Positions 22,087 through 31,274 of a stretch of DNA of 36,992 nucleotides are shown in pieces. The stretch is from Rickettsiales bacterium (GTDB taxonomy: Bacteria; Pseudomonadota; Alphaproteobacteria; Rickettsiales; UBA8987), in assembly GCA_033762595.1 (NCBI GenBank), contig JANRLM010000094.1:1-36992 (forward strand), given 5' to 3'. The translations under genes and the position numbers were made by a program. The notes beneath the pieces are model-generated. The model had not been told where the DNA came from and did not search any database. It was given only the letters and a program-made list of their open reading frames with translations. The number at the start of each line of letters is the position of its first letter. Position 1 is the stretch's first letter.

Positions 22087-23234
22087 TACTTAAAAACTAT
22101 TGCGGGTTCAAGGCGGATAACTTTTATCATACTTATTAGTGAAGCAACTATCACAATAATAACAACACCAGTGGCACTTAAAGCTGGCACTTGCCATATC
22201 ATTTTGAAGGCAAGCACGCTGCCTGTCATTAAATATCCGAATAAACTTGCAAGCCCAACACCAAGCCCCCAGCCAGTTACGCCTGCAAGGCTTGCTTGCA
22301 GAACAATCATTTTTACTAATTGCATATTGGAAGTTCCCATTGCTTTTAATGCACCAAATTGTTTAATATTATCGTGTGTAAAATTATAAAACATCTGCCC
22401 TGCGATTGCAGTTCCAACCAAAAAACCAAGCAGGACGGCAATTCCAAAATTGATTGGAATACCAGTATTTTTCATAAAATAATTGAAGGTTAAATCTTTG
22501 AATTCCTCTGCGGTATAAGCCATTAACCCTACATTATTTTGAATTTGAGCTTTTACTTTGGTAAGATTTGCCCCTTCCTTCAAACCCGCAATTATAAAAG
22601 ATAGTTTTAGCCTTTCTGCTGGTGCAAAATTTGTTGCACGAGAATAAGTTGTATAAACCATAGGCTGAGATTGAAACGGCCTAATAGTTTTTGCAATACC
22701 AACTATTACAGCTCGCTTATCGTTGATTTCTAAAACATCACCAACATCGGCCGGAATTATAGTTCCATCTTTAGCTTTGCGACCAAGTTTTTCAGCACCT
22801 TCATTATTAATAATTACCGCATCAGCTTTTCGTAAATCCGCTAAATTTCCTTTGAGAATTTCAGCTGGAGCACCTATTAAAGTTGCATCATCTAGGCCAA
22901 TAATTATTGAATTTTGAAATGAACCATCAGCAATTTTCACCTTGAGCATTCCTTTATATAAAGGCACTGCCCACTTAATTCCATCAACGCCTCTAACCCT
23001 TAAAAGTTTAGTATCTTGCATTGGTTTTATATCATCAACATACCTAACTTTTGGATCAGTAATCCACAAATCTGGGTAAGAAGTATCTGAGATAAAACTA
23101 TAAGTTCTTGTCATTAGCCCTACGAAAATTGAGGGCTGTTGCGTCATAATTAGGGCAGCAAAAGTTATGCCAAATATAATACCAATATACTTAGCAGTAT
23201 CACCCATCAACATTCTTAACGCGATATAATTCAT
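22086..23234 (-). CDS. FtsX/DevC-type ABC transporter permease
   Basis: A 382-residue permease with one N-terminal helix (about 15-33), a large periplasmic domain (about 35-260) and three helices in the C-terminal third (around 265-290, 315-340, 350-370), the MacB/DevC plan. 'NFGIAVLLGFLVGTAIAGQMFYNFTHDNIKQFGALKAMG' is characteristic of the FtsX fold. It is the first gene of the leftward exporter operon (permease, ATPase, adaptor, channel). Cyanobacterial DevBCA exports glycolipids; other relatives move lipids, peptides or macrolides, so the substrate here stays open. Confidence 0.92.
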   Translation of the reverse strand: MNYIALRMLMGDTAKYIGIIFGITFAALIMTQQPSIFVGLMTRTYSFISDTSYPDLWITDPKVRYVDDIKPMQDTKLLRVRGVDGIKWAVPLYKGMLKVKIADGSFQNSIIIGLDDATLIGAPAEILKGNLADLRKADAVIINNEGAEKLGRKAKDGTIIPADVGDVLEINDKRAVIVGIAKTIRPFQSQPMVYTTYSRATNFAPAERLKLSFIIAGLKEGANLTKVKAQIQNNVGLMAYTAEEFKDLTFNYFMKNTGIPINFGIAVLLGFLVGTAIAGQMFYNFTHDNIKQFGALKAMGTSNMQLVKMIVLQASLAGVTGWGLGVGLASLFGYLMTGSVLAFKMIWQVPALSATGVVIIVIVASLISMIKVIRLEPAIVFK

Positions 23235-23310
23235 TTTATTTTATAGATTTCAGTATCAAAATTTAATAGTGTTTTAAGTTACTCTGAAAAGAAAAAAATT
23301 TAATTATTAT

Positions 23311-23337
23311 TCACAAAGTTTGATTGACAAATTGTGA
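23311..23337. promoter_or_regulatory. Imperfect inverted repeat over a TTGACA box upstream of the permease gene
   Basis: TCACAAAGTTTG (23311-23322) and CAAATTGTGA (23328-23337) form an inverted repeat with a 2-nt bulge. TTGACA (23324-23329) lies in its centre and could be the -35 box of the amino-acid permease gene, although no good -10 box follows. A regulatory site is possible but weakly supported. Confidence 0.3.
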
Positions 23338-23402
23338 TTGAGAATTTCTCTAGTAAGGTTAAATATTGTTAATATTATTTTTTCACCTCAAAAAATATTT
23401 TT

Positions 23403-24848
23403 ATGAATCTCAAAAAATTTTTTGTTAAAAAACCAATCGCAAAAATCATTGAGGAGTCAGAATCTAAAACCTTAGCAAGAACCTTAAACGGATATAGCCT
23501 TGTAATGCTTGGCGTGGGTGCAATTATTGGTGCTGGTATATTCGTTTTAACAGGTCAAGCAGCGGCCGAATATGCAGGGCCTGCAATTTTAATCTCATTC
23601 ATTTTAGCTGGAATTGCTTGTGGGCTTGCTGCTTTTTGTTATGCAGAACTTGCCTCAACTTTGCCAGTTGCAGGTAGTGCCTACACTTATGCTTATGCAA
23701 CTTTAGGGGAATTTGCCGCTTGGTGTATGGCTTGGCTTTTACTGCTTGAATTTGGTCTATCTGCTGCAACCGTTGCAGTTGGTTGGAGTGGCTATTTAGT
23801 TAGCTTCCTAAAAGATTTTGGAATTCATATTCCAGCAGAATATGCAATGGCTTATGGCTCAACAACTACACTTGAAAATGGTGAAAAAGTTACTGGAATT
23901 TTTAATCTACCAGCCTTCCTTGCAATTTTAGCAGTTACAGGACTTCTTGTGAAGGGTATTAAAGAATCTGCAACTGCAAATAACATAATTGTATATATTA
24001 AAGTTGGCGTGATTTTAACCTTTATTGCGTTTGGTTTTTTCTATGTTGACACTGCAAATTGGTATCCATTTATTCCTGAAAGTGAAGGCGGAAATAAATT
24101 CGGCTATGATGGAATTTTGAAAGCGGCTGGAGTGATTTTCTTTGCTTATATAGGTTTTGAAACCGTTGCAACTGCATCGCAAGAAACTATTAACCCGCAA
24201 AAAAATGTTCCGATTGGAATTTTAGGATCACTTATAATTTGCACGATATTATATATATTAGTTTCTTTGGTTTTAACTGGCGTTGCGAATTATAAAGATC
24301 TTAATGTGCCTGATCCTATAGCGGTTGCGGTTGATAAAATGAATATCGGTTGGCTTGCATTTTTAGTAAAGATCGGTGCTTTGATGGGGTTAAGTTCGGT
24401 AATGCTAACGCAAGTTTATGGGCAAACCAGAGTTTTCTATATGGTATCTCATGATGGCTTACTGCCCGAAGTTTTCTCTAGAATTCACAGCAAATTCCAA
24501 ACTCCACATTTGAATACTATGCTAGTTGGTTTACTAGTTGCTCTTGGTGCAGGCTTAACACCACTAAGCACCTTGGGTGATTTAGTGAGTATGGGAACAT
24601 TGTTCGCATTTGCGATAGTTTGTTTATCAGTAATAGTGCTAAGAAAAATCGCACCTGATATTAAAAGAGGGTTTTACTGCCCGCTTGTACCTTATGTTCC
24701 AATTGCTGGGGTGCTTGCTTGCCTCTATTTAATTTATGGAATTGGTTGGAAAGTTTTTGTTACGCTAAAAATCTATTTCATTGCTGGAATTTTAATATAT
24801 TTATTATACGGACAATTTAAGAGTAAGCTAAGAAACAATGACAAATAG
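23403..24848 (+). CDS. APC-family amino acid permease
   Basis: A 481-residue transporter with about 12 membrane helices. The first helix has the family motif [15 protein letters not shown], and '[29 protein letters not shown]' is the classical next block. Overall it looks like the cationic-amino-acid (CAT/YfnA) branch: '[28 protein letters not shown]' matches the substrate-cavity helix and its exit. Uptake of an amino acid is likely; the substrate cannot be told. The 3' end overlaps aroC by 11 nt, so both are cotranscribed. Confidence 0.93.
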   Translation: MNLKKFFVKKPIAKIIEESESKTLARTLNGYSLVMLGVGAIIGAGIFVLTGQAAAEYAGPAILISFILAGIACGLAAFCYAELASTLPVAGSAYTYAYATLGEFAAWCMAWLLLLEFGLSAATVAVGWSGYLVSFLKDFGIHIPAEYAMAYGSTTTLENGEKVTGIFNLPAFLAILAVTGLLVKGIKESATANNIIVYIKVGVILTFIAFGFFYVDTANWYPFIPESEGGNKFGYDGILKAAGVIFFAYIGFETVATASQETINPQKNVPIGILGSLIICTILYILVSLVLTGVANYKDLNVPDPIAVAVDKMNIGWLAFLVKIGALMGLSSVMLTQVYGQTRVFYMVSHDGLLPEVFSRIHSKFQTPHLNTMLVGLLVALGAGLTPLSTLGDLVSMGTLFAFAIVCLSVIVLRKIAPDIKRGFYCPLVPYVPIAGVLACLYLIYGIGWKVFVTLKIYFIAGILIYLLYGQFKSKLRNNDK

Positions 24849-25935
24849 TTTTGGGGATATATTTAGAGTTACAACTTGGGGTGAAAGCCACGGCAAGGCA
24901 ATTGGTTGCGTAGTTGATGGTTGCCCACCTTTAATACCGCTTTCAGAAGCCGATATTCAGCCATTTCTTGATGAAAGAAAACCCGGTCAAAGCAAGTTTA
25001 CAACTCAAAGAAATGAAGAAGATAAAGTTGAAATTCTCTCTGGCGTTTTTGAAGGCAAAACCACTGGTTGCCCAATCTCTCTCATAATTTACAATCAAGA
25101 TCAGAGAAGTAAAGATTACGGCAATATTGCGGAGCAATTCCGCCCCGGACACGCTGATTATACCTATCAAGAAAAATACGGAATTCGTGATTATCGTGGT
25201 GGCGGGCGTTCTTCCGCAAGGGAAACCGCAATGAGGGTTGCAGCTGGTGCGATTGCTCGTAAAATACTCGGTGAAAAAATCAAAATTCGTGGAGCACTAG
25301 TGCAGATGGGTGAGGTTTCAATCAATCGTGATAATTGGGATTGGGCGGAAACTAGAAATAATCCGTTTTTCTCACCTGATAAAAACTCTACTGAAATAAT
25401 GGCGGAATATCTTGCTAAAATCCGCAAGGAAGGTTCGTCAGTTGGGGCGGTTTTAGAAATTGTCGCCTCAAATGTTCCAGTTGGATTAGGTGAGCCAATT
25501 TATGGCAAGCTAGATTCTGAGCTTGCAAAAGCAATGATGAGCATTAACGCCGTTAAAGGTGTTGAAATCGGCTTGGGGTTTGCCTCAGCGAAAATTCGTG
25601 GTGAGGAAAATGGTGACAAAATCCGTATTAATGATGAAGGCAAGCCAGAATTTCTCTCAAATAATGCGGGGGGTTCTCTCGGCGGCATTTCCTCTGGGCA
25701 AGATGTGGTTGTTCGCTTTGCTGTGAAGCCAACAAGCTCTATTCTAACGCCAATGCAAAGCATTAATAAGAACAATGAAGAAATTGAAGTTATCACCAAA
25801 GGCCGCCATGACCCTTGCGTTGGCATTCGTGCCGTGCCAGTTGGTGAGGCAATGATGGCTTGCGTTTTGGCAGATTTATTCTTAAAAAATTCTATTATTC
25901 AAAATTTTAAGCAAAATTTAGAAAGTGGAAAATAA
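24838..25935 (+). CDS. aroC: Chorismate synthase
   Basis: A 365-residue enzyme that turns EPSP into chorismate using reduced FMN, the last common step to aromatic amino acids and folate. Signatures: [17 protein letters not shown] (start, with catalytic His), [37 protein letters not shown], and [20 protein letters not shown] near the end. Length is normal. It overlaps the permease gene by 11 nt at its start and the pseudouridine synthase gene by 11 nt at its end. Confidence 0.97.
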   Translation: MTNSFGDIFRVTTWGESHGKAIGCVVDGCPPLIPLSEADIQPFLDERKPGQSKFTTQRNEEDKVEILSGVFEGKTTGCPISLIIYNQDQRSKDYGNIAEQFRPGHADYTYQEKYGIRDYRGGGRSSARETAMRVAAGAIARKILGEKIKIRGALVQMGEVSINRDNWDWAETRNNPFFSPDKNSTEIMAEYLAKIRKEGSSVGAVLEIVASNVPVGLGEPIYGKLDSELAKAMMSINAVKGVEIGLGFASAKIRGEENGDKIRINDEGKPEFLSNNAGGSLGGISSGQDVVVRFAVKPTSSILTPMQSINKNNEEIEVITKGRHDPCVGIRAVPVGEAMMACVLADLFLKNSIIQNFKQNLESGK

Positions 25936-26647
25936 AATCAGAATAGCAAAATATATCGCAAATGCGGGTTATGCTTCTCGCAGAGAAGCGGAAAAACTTA
26001 TTGAGGAAGGCAAAGTTTCAGTTAATGGCAAGATAATTTCTGAGTTTGCAATATTTGTTTCAAGTGAGGATGAAATTCTGCTTAATGGTAAAAAAATTTC
26101 TGATAATAACAGCGAAAAAAGATTATGGCTTTTTCATAAACCCAAAGGAATTGTTTGCACAAGAAAAGATGAGCTTGGCAGAAAAACCATCTATGATTTA
26201 ATGCCACCAGAATTCAAAAACCATCATTATATCGGTAGGTTAGATATAAATTCTGAAGGCTTGCTTTTAATTACAAATAATGCTGAAGTTAAGCAATTTT
26301 ATGAACACCCTTCAAATAATATAAAAAGGGTTTATGAAGCAAAGGTTTATGGCGAATTATGGGGCGATAAACTCAACAAATTATTCTCAAAAGAATTTCG
26401 TCAATATCGCATAAAAGATGCAGAATCTGGCAAGGAAATGATATATTTTGCCAAAATTGAGCCGATAAAAATCTCTAATGATAGCAAAAATCACTGGGTA
26501 AGATTTACACTTAAAGAAGGTAAAAATCGCGAAATTAGGAAGATTTGCGAGCATTTTGGCTTAACAGTTTCAAAATTAAAAAGAATCTCATTCGGAGAAT
26601 TTTTCCTAGGGCAAATCAAACTTGGGGCAATTATAGAAGTTGAGTAA
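25925..26647 (+). CDS. rluB: RluB/RsuA-family rRNA pseudouridine synthase
   Basis: A 240-residue enzyme that isomerises a uridine in rRNA. Residues 5-50 are an S4 RNA-binding domain ([21 protein letters not shown]), followed by the catalytic domain with [12 protein letters not shown], where D107 is the catalytic Asp. '[24 protein letters not shown]' is the late family block. The start is GTG at 25925, 11 nt inside aroC. RluB and RsuA differ in target (23S versus 16S rRNA) and cannot be separated with certainty here; RluB is my preference because of length and sequence feel. Confidence 0.88.
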   Translation: MENKIRIAKYIANAGYASRREAEKLIEEGKVSVNGKIISEFAIFVSSEDEILLNGKKISDNNSEKRLWLFHKPKGIVCTRKDELGRKTIYDLMPPEFKNHHYIGRLDINSEGLLLITNNAEVKQFYEHPSNNIKRVYEAKVYGELWGDKLNKLFSKEFRQYRIKDAESGKEMIYFAKIEPIKISNDSKNHWVRFTLKEGKNREIRKICEHFGLTVSKLKRISFGEFFLGQIKLGAIIEVE

Positions 26648-26714
26648 AATTTACTATTGTAATTAAAGCACAAATAGTTATAAGCCTTTATAATATAGAA
26701 TAAAGTGTAAAAAT

Positions 26715-28577
26715 ATGTTTTCAAACAAGTTCAAATTTGCCTCGGTAGCCCTTACAACTATTAGCTTACTTGCATTTTCAAGCTTTGCTCAAGTTGAGTA
26801 TAATTTTGATGAAACCTCAGCGAATGCTCAAAATGCTAGTAAAGCTCCGGCAAATCCTAAATGCGACCCTTACGCACCTGAAGACCAGTCTAGATTCCCT
26901 ATTTCTGGAATTAATGACCCTAAATTCAATGTAAATTATCATAATGGTGAGCCAGTTATTGAAACTAAAGTTTGTGGCGTAAAAGTTAAGCCAAAAACTG
27001 CTCCACGCTTAAAAGGCATTCTTATTACAACACCTTGGTATTATAAAAATAAGTTAAATAGCTACTTCGGAACGCCGGGCTTCTTCATTAGAGATTTGAA
27101 TATTCTTACGCAAGACCCTGAAGTTAAACAAAGGCTTTACTCGTATAAAGATGATGAAATCACGGAAAATATGCTTAACGGTATTATCCGAGATGTAATT
27201 GTTATGATGAGGGATAAAAACCAACCAGTGGTTGATGTCTATTTCCCTGAGCAAGATGTTACTGATGGCTATGTTGTAGGCCTTGTTGAGAGGGCTATTC
27301 TTGATAAAATTATCGTTAATGGCAACCAATATTACTCTGATGAAGAAATTTCAGATAATATCCGCTTAAAATCAGGTGATTATGTTTGGTCTGATATTCT
27401 TTCAGAAGATATGCGTTGGATTAACTCATATCCTTATCGCCAAGTTGATGCTATTTTCAAACCGGGTGCTAAACCAAGAACAACTGATTTAATCTTGGAA
27501 ACTGCAGATATGACACCTTACAGAATTTTTGGTGGTTATGATAATTATGGCCCATCTGTAACCAACCAAGATCAAGTTTATGCAGGCTTCAGCTACGGCG
27601 ATTTATTTGGTGCTGATCACGAGGCAATTTATACTTATGGTGCAAGTGCTGATTTCGCAAATTTTAGTTCGCACACACTTCAATATATTATGCCTTTTGC
27701 AAGCATCAGAAATAGGCTTTCACTAACAGGTTCAATTTCAACCTCTGAGCCAATTGCAGATAATCAATTTTTCACTACTGAAGGTGAAAATATTTTCTTA
27801 AATGCTGATTATGAAATTCCACTTCACGATTATGGCGTTAGAGGTTTTGTTCAAGGCTTAAGATTCGGTGCAGATTACAAAAAACTTGAGAACAGCATTG
27901 ATTTTGGTGGCACGCAAGTTTTCAACTCAGCACCTGAAATTGTTCAAGGTTATGTTACTTATGAAGGCTCTGAAACATCTTCAATTGCATCAAATATATT
28001 TAGGTTAACTGCTATCGGCTCACCGGGAGATTTAGCTGGAAATAATAACGATACTGAGTTTAATCTCGCATCACCAGGTGCAGAAGCTCAATATGCTTAC
28101 TTCAGAGGCTTATATGATACAAGATATACTTTTGCTGACTTAGAAGGGTTTTCATTAGGTGGTTTATTTAGAGGTCAATATTCACCAGTTACAACCCTTA
28201 TAGCTTCTGAGCAAGCTGCAATCAGTGGGCCTGGTGCTGTAAGAGGTTTCCAAACAAATAATATCCGTCGTGATAATGCTTTCTTATCTACTATTGAAGT
28301 TGCTTCACCTTATATTCCAGTGTTTGATGAAATTCTTCAAACTACTATCAGGGATAGGATTCAAGGCTTTGTATTCTATGATAGAGGTTATGGTGCGAAT
28401 GAAAATGTTGCAAATCAAGGCTCTCAAACGGTTAACTTGCAATCAGCGGGTGTTGGTGCAAGGTTTGGCTTAGGCAGAAACCTAAACGGCGTTGTTGAAT
28501 ATGCCAGAGAAATTGACGATGAATTCAATGATGGCACTGATGACCAAGTGCATGTTAGGGTTAATGCATCGTATTAA
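26715..28577 (+). CDS. TpsB/FhaC-type two-partner secretion transporter
   Basis: A 620-residue outer-membrane protein of the Omp85 superfamily, with signal peptide (to about residue 25). After about 75 residues of linker come POTRA-like parts (about 95-190, 'DGYVVGLVERAILDKIIVNGN', and about 190-260, 'YYSDEEISDNIRLKSGDYVW'), then a 16-strand-type barrel with 'GGYDNYGPSVTNQDQVYAG' as first strands and 'AAISGPGAVRGFQTN', which includes the conserved [V/I]RGF tip of loop 6. The last residues are 'VHVRVNASY', an aromatic barrel end. No TpsA exoprotein gene adjoins it: upstream is rluB and downstream an MntA/HepT pair. A strong terminator follows. Confidence 0.88.
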   Translation: MFSNKFKFASVALTTISLLAFSSFAQVEYNFDETSANAQNASKAPANPKCDPYAPEDQSRFPISGINDPKFNVNYHNGEPVIETKVCGVKVKPKTAPRLKGILITTPWYYKNKLNSYFGTPGFFIRDLNILTQDPEVKQRLYSYKDDEITENMLNGIIRDVIVMMRDKNQPVVDVYFPEQDVTDGYVVGLVERAILDKIIVNGNQYYSDEEISDNIRLKSGDYVWSDILSEDMRWINSYPYRQVDAIFKPGAKPRTTDLILETADMTPYRIFGGYDNYGPSVTNQDQVYAGFSYGDLFGADHEAIYTYGASADFANFSSHTLQYIMPFASIRNRLSLTGSISTSEPIADNQFFTTEGENIFLNADYEIPLHDYGVRGFVQGLRFGADYKKLENSIDFGGTQVFNSAPEIVQGYVTYEGSETSSIASNIFRLTAIGSPGDLAGNNNDTEFNLASPGAEAQYAYFRGLYDTRYTFADLEGFSLGGLFRGQYSPVTTLIASEQAAISGPGAVRGFQTNNIRRDNAFLSTIEVASPYIPVFDEILQTTIRDRIQGFVFYDRGYGANENVANQGSQTVNLQSAGVGARFGLGRNLNGVVEYAREIDDEFNDGTDDQVHVRVNASY

Positions 28578-28600
28578 TTTTGTAATACATTATTCTTAAT

Positions 28601-28623
28601 AGGGGGCTTCCGCCCCCTTTTTT
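28601..28623 (+). terminator. Rho-independent terminator after the TpsB gene
   Basis: AGGGGGC (28601-28607), loop TTCC, GCCCCCT (28612-28618), then a T run to 28623. It separates the TpsB gene from the MntA/HepT-icd-pyrF operon, which therefore needs its own promoter in the next 70 nt. Confidence 0.9.
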
Positions 28624-28652
28624 ATTCTGCTATTATTGATTTTGCAGAAACT

Positions 28653-28680
28653 ACGATTAACGATTAACCATAAACGATAT
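28653..28680 (+). repeat. Four tandem heptamers upstream of mntA
   Basis: ACGATTA, ACGATTA, ACCATAA and ACGATAT follow one another without gap (7-bp period). Read in another register the unit is AT(T/A)AAC(G/C), the same form as the heptamers inside pyrF at 31049-31076 (ATCAACC/ATCAACT). It ends 11 nt before the mntA ATG, so it may be an operator for toxin-antitoxin autoregulation or simply a copy of a dispersed heptamer repeat. Confidence 0.6.
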
Positions 28681-28691
28681 AAGAAAACAAA

Positions 28692-28979
28692 ATGCTTAAT
28701 AGCTTCAAAAATATTAATACAAAAAAAATTTTAGAAATTGCCAATAAATATGGCGTTTCTAATTTAAGAGTATTCGGTTCCTATGCTAAAGGAACTAATA
28801 AAAAAGGAAGCGACCTAGATTTACTATATACCTCAAAGAGAAATTTCAGCTTATTAAAGCATGCAGCTCTTGAGCTTGAGTTAACAAGACTTCTGAAGAT
28901 TAAGGTTCAATTGGTTTCTGATAAAGCTTTAAGTTCTCTTATAAAAAAGGAAGTTATAAATTCATCAATAAAATTATGA
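28692..28979 (+). CDS. mntA: MntA-type antitoxin (nucleotidyltransferase)
   Basis: A 95-residue minimal nucleotidyltransferase. The motif GS-x10-D-x-D is complete: G29-S30 in FGSYAKG and D41, D43 in SDLDLL. In the studied MntA/HepT pairs this enzyme adds AMP to the Tyr of the HepT R-x4-H-x-Y motif and so silences the toxin. Its stop overlaps the hepT start (ATGA), as usual for the pair. Length and motif fit family standards. A variant heptamer repeat directly upstream may be the autoregulatory site. Confidence 0.9.
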   Translation: MLNSFKNINTKKILEIANKYGVSNLRVFGSYAKGTNKKGSDLDLLYTSKRNFSLLKHAALELELTRLLKIKVQLVSDKALSSLIKKEVINSSIKL

Positions 28980-29308
28980 ATCAAGATTTAACTCACTTAA
29001 AATATATTTTGGGGCAGATAAAAAATCTTAAAAAAATTTCTATTAGGGATAGAAATGATATTGCAATAGAGTTAGCTTGCCAAAAGTTATTAGAAAATAT
29101 TGGTGAGTCTTGTTCAAAAATTTCTAAAGAACTTAAAAAGCAATTTCCAGAAATTATGTGGAAAGAAATTGTTGGTATGAGAAATATTTTAATTCATAAC
29201 TACTTTGGTGTAGATTCTTCAGAAGTATGGGAAGCTGTAGATAACGATATAGTAACCCTTGAAAAGCAGATTAAAAATATAATTAAAACAATAAAACAAA
29301 ATGCCTAA
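28976..29308 (+). CDS. hepT: HepT-type toxin (HEPN ribonuclease, DUF86)
   Basis: A 110-residue helical HEPN RNase. The active motif R-x4-H-x-Y is intact (R69, H74, Y76 in RNILIHNYFGVD), so the toxin appears functional and Y76 is the predicted AMPylation site. It overlaps mntA by 4 nt at its start. Unusually, its last 8 nt overlap the start of icd, a TCA-cycle gene, so toxin and icd are coupled in one transcript. Confidence 0.9.
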   Translation: MNQDLTHLKYILGQIKNLKKISIRDRNDIAIELACQKLLENIGESCSKISKELKKQFPEIMWKEIVGMRNILIHNYFGVDSSEVWEAVDNDIVTLEKQIKNIIKTIKQNA

Positions 29309-30506
29309 AATCAAAGCCCCAAAAATGTTATATGTAGCTGGTGAGGAGATGACTCACTATGCGATGGATTTAATCTTAAAAAAATGGATTGAGCCAAATT
29401 TTGATATTTCAAACTGGCAGTTCTTTGATTTATCTTGCAAGCACCGCGATAAAACTGGCGATCAAGTTTTGAAGGATATAATTTCCGCAGGCAAGCAAAC
29501 CAAAGTTATCTTCAAAGAGCCAACAATTACCCCAACGGAAGATCAAAAAAAAGAAATGGGGCTTTCAAAGGCTTGGGGTAGCCCAAATGGCGCTATGCGA
29601 AAAGGCTGGAATGGCATTACAATAAGCCGTGATACAATCCACATTGAAGGTATAAAACTCGGCTATGAAAACCAAGTATTATTTGATAGGCACGCAGTTG
29701 GCGGCGAATATTTCGCTGGATATAAAATTGTAGGCAAGGGCAAAGTTGAAACCAAATTTTACCCTGAAAATGGCGGTGAACCTATTATTATTGATGAAAG
29801 GCAAATCAAGGATAATCAAACGGCTGCCGTTTTTTATGATAACCCATATGATAATGTTTACCACCTCGCAAAATATTTTTTTGAGCGTTCGCTGAAAGCA
29901 AAAACTATTCCATATATTGTTACAAAAAAAACCGTTTTCAAATGGCAAGAGCCAATGTGGCAAATAATGAAAGAGGTTTTTGATAGAGATTTTAAGCAGA
30001 AATTTATCTCTGCAAATTTATTACCAAAAGGAGAGCTTGAGCATCTAATTTCTGATTCCGCAACAATGCAAATTATTAAATGGGTAAAAGGCGGCTTTTC
30101 AATGGTTGCCCATAATTATGATGGCGATATGCTGACTGATGAAATTTCTCAAGTTCATAAATCCCCAGGTTTTATATCTTCAAGTTTAATTGGTGTGCAT
30201 GAAGATGGATCAATAATTAAGGAGTTTGAGGCTTCTCACGGAACGGTTTCAGATATGTATCAGAAGCATTTGAAGGGTGAGGAAACTTCTCTAAATCCAC
30301 TAGGCTTAGTTTATGCGTTAAAAGAGGCAATGGATTATTCTGAGGAGCTGGAGAAGGACAAAGCTGGCGAGATAAAAAACTTCACCGATAAAATGTATAA
30401 AGCCATTTGTAAATTAATGGTTGAAGGCAAAGGAACTCGTGATCTCTGCGGTGCATCTGGTGCAACCACTGAGCAATTCATTGATTTAGTGGCTGAGAAG
30501 TTATGA
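29301..30506 (+). CDS. icd: Isocitrate dehydrogenase, type II, predicted NAD-dependent
   Basis: A 401-residue TCA-cycle enzyme that turns isocitrate into 2-oxoglutarate. Family marks: 'GLSKAWGSPNGAMRKG' (substrate Ser/Asn/Arg), 'HNYDGDMLTDEISQ' (metal-binding Asp), and 'EASHGTV' at 310-316. In NADP enzymes of this type the next residues are T-R-H and the Arg-His pair binds the 2'-phosphate; here they are S317-D318-M319. Asp at this place repels that phosphate, and Asp-Met is what I recall for the NAD-specific algal type II enzymes. So EC 1.1.1.41 is likelier than 1.1.1.42. It overlaps hepT by 8 nt and pyrF by 4 nt. Confidence 0.92.
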   Translation: MPKIKAPKMLYVAGEEMTHYAMDLILKKWIEPNFDISNWQFFDLSCKHRDKTGDQVLKDIISAGKQTKVIFKEPTITPTEDQKKEMGLSKAWGSPNGAMRKGWNGITISRDTIHIEGIKLGYENQVLFDRHAVGGEYFAGYKIVGKGKVETKFYPENGGEPIIIDERQIKDNQTAAVFYDNPYDNVYHLAKYFFERSLKAKTIPYIVTKKTVFKWQEPMWQIMKEVFDRDFKQKFISANLLPKGELEHLISDSATMQIIKWVKGGFSMVAHNYDGDMLTDEISQVHKSPGFISSSLIGVHEDGSIIKEFEASHGTVSDMYQKHLKGEETSLNPLGLVYALKEAMDYSEELEKDKAGEIKNFTDKMYKAICKLMVEGKGTRDLCGASGATTEQFIDLVAEKL

Positions 30507-31222
30507 ATTACAATCCTATCATACTAGCGCTAGATTCTGATAATTTAGAAAATTCTTGGCGAATTTTTAACGAAGTTAAGCAAAATATTGGAATGCTGAA
30601 ACTCGGGCTGGAGTTTGTATATAATTTTGGCTTTGAGGAAGTTAAAAAATTCCAATCTGAAATTGATATTTTTTTGGATCTCAAACTGCACGATATTCCA
30701 AACACTACAAAATCTGCGTTAAAACCAATCGCAAAATTAAACACCGCACTCACAACAATTCATTTGCTGGGTGGCTCTGAAATGGTGAAGGAAAGCAAGA
30801 AAATCTTGCAAGAACATAATTCCAAAACAAAATTACTTGGTGTTACAATTCTAACTTCGCATAAAGATATTTCAGAAATTGGAATTAATAATTCAATCAC
30901 ATCGCAAGTTTTGAAATTAGCTGAAATGGGCTTAAAGGCTGGGGTTGATGGCTTGGTTTGCTCCCCACATGAAATTGAAATCATCAGAAAAGAGTTTGGT
31001 TTTGCACCAATTTTAGTAGTTCCTGGAATAAGGTTAGATAATGATACAATCAACCATCAACTATCAACTATCATCTGTAATGATGACCAATCAAGAATTG
31101 CAACGCCAAAAGAGGCAATTTTAAGCGGTGCAAATTATCTAGTTATCGGAAGACCGATTACAAAATCACACACCCCCAAAGAAGAATGCATGAAAATATT
31201 AAAAAATATTAGTTCTACTTGA
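30503..31222 (+). CDS. pyrF: Orotidine 5'-phosphate decarboxylase
   Basis: A 239-residue TIM-barrel enzyme that turns OMP into UMP. The catalytic block is DLKLHDIPNTT (Lys and both Asp present); 'VPGIR' and 'DQSRIATPKEAI...NYLVIGRPIT' give the phosphate-binding end. Between GIR and DQ this protein has 17 residues where about 7 are usual, and the extra stretch (about residues 183-192, INHQLSTII) is encoded by four tandem heptamers. The ATG overlaps the icd stop by 4 nt. Confidence 0.95.
   Translation: MNYNPIILALDSDNLENSWRIFNEVKQNIGMLKLGLEFVYNFGFEEVKKFQSEIDIFLDLKLHDIPNTTKSALKPIAKLNTALTTIHLLGGSEMVKESKKILQEHNSKTKLLGVTILTSHKDISEIGINNSITSQVLKLAEMGLKAGVDGLVCSPHEIEIIRKEFGFAPILVVPGIRLDNDTINHQLSTIICNDDQSRIATPKEAILSGANYLVIGRPITKSHTPKEECMKILKNISST
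31049..31076 (+). repeat. Four tandem heptamers inside pyrF
   Basis: ATCAACC, ATCAACT, ATCAACT and ATCATCT follow without gap in the pyrF coding frame. As 28 is not a multiple of 3, the units are read in three frames. They match the extra loop of the protein between the GIR and DQ motifs and resemble the heptamers at 28653-28680. Confidence 0.65.
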
Positions 31223-31274
31223 AAAAAAACTCAATCCATGTGAGATTTTATTATAAACAAATTTCTGTATCATA

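Noticed and set aside
31204-31274. Strong promoter before the chemoreceptor gene
   Set aside because: TTGAAA and TATAAA are present but 27 nt apart, too far for a sigma-70 promoter.
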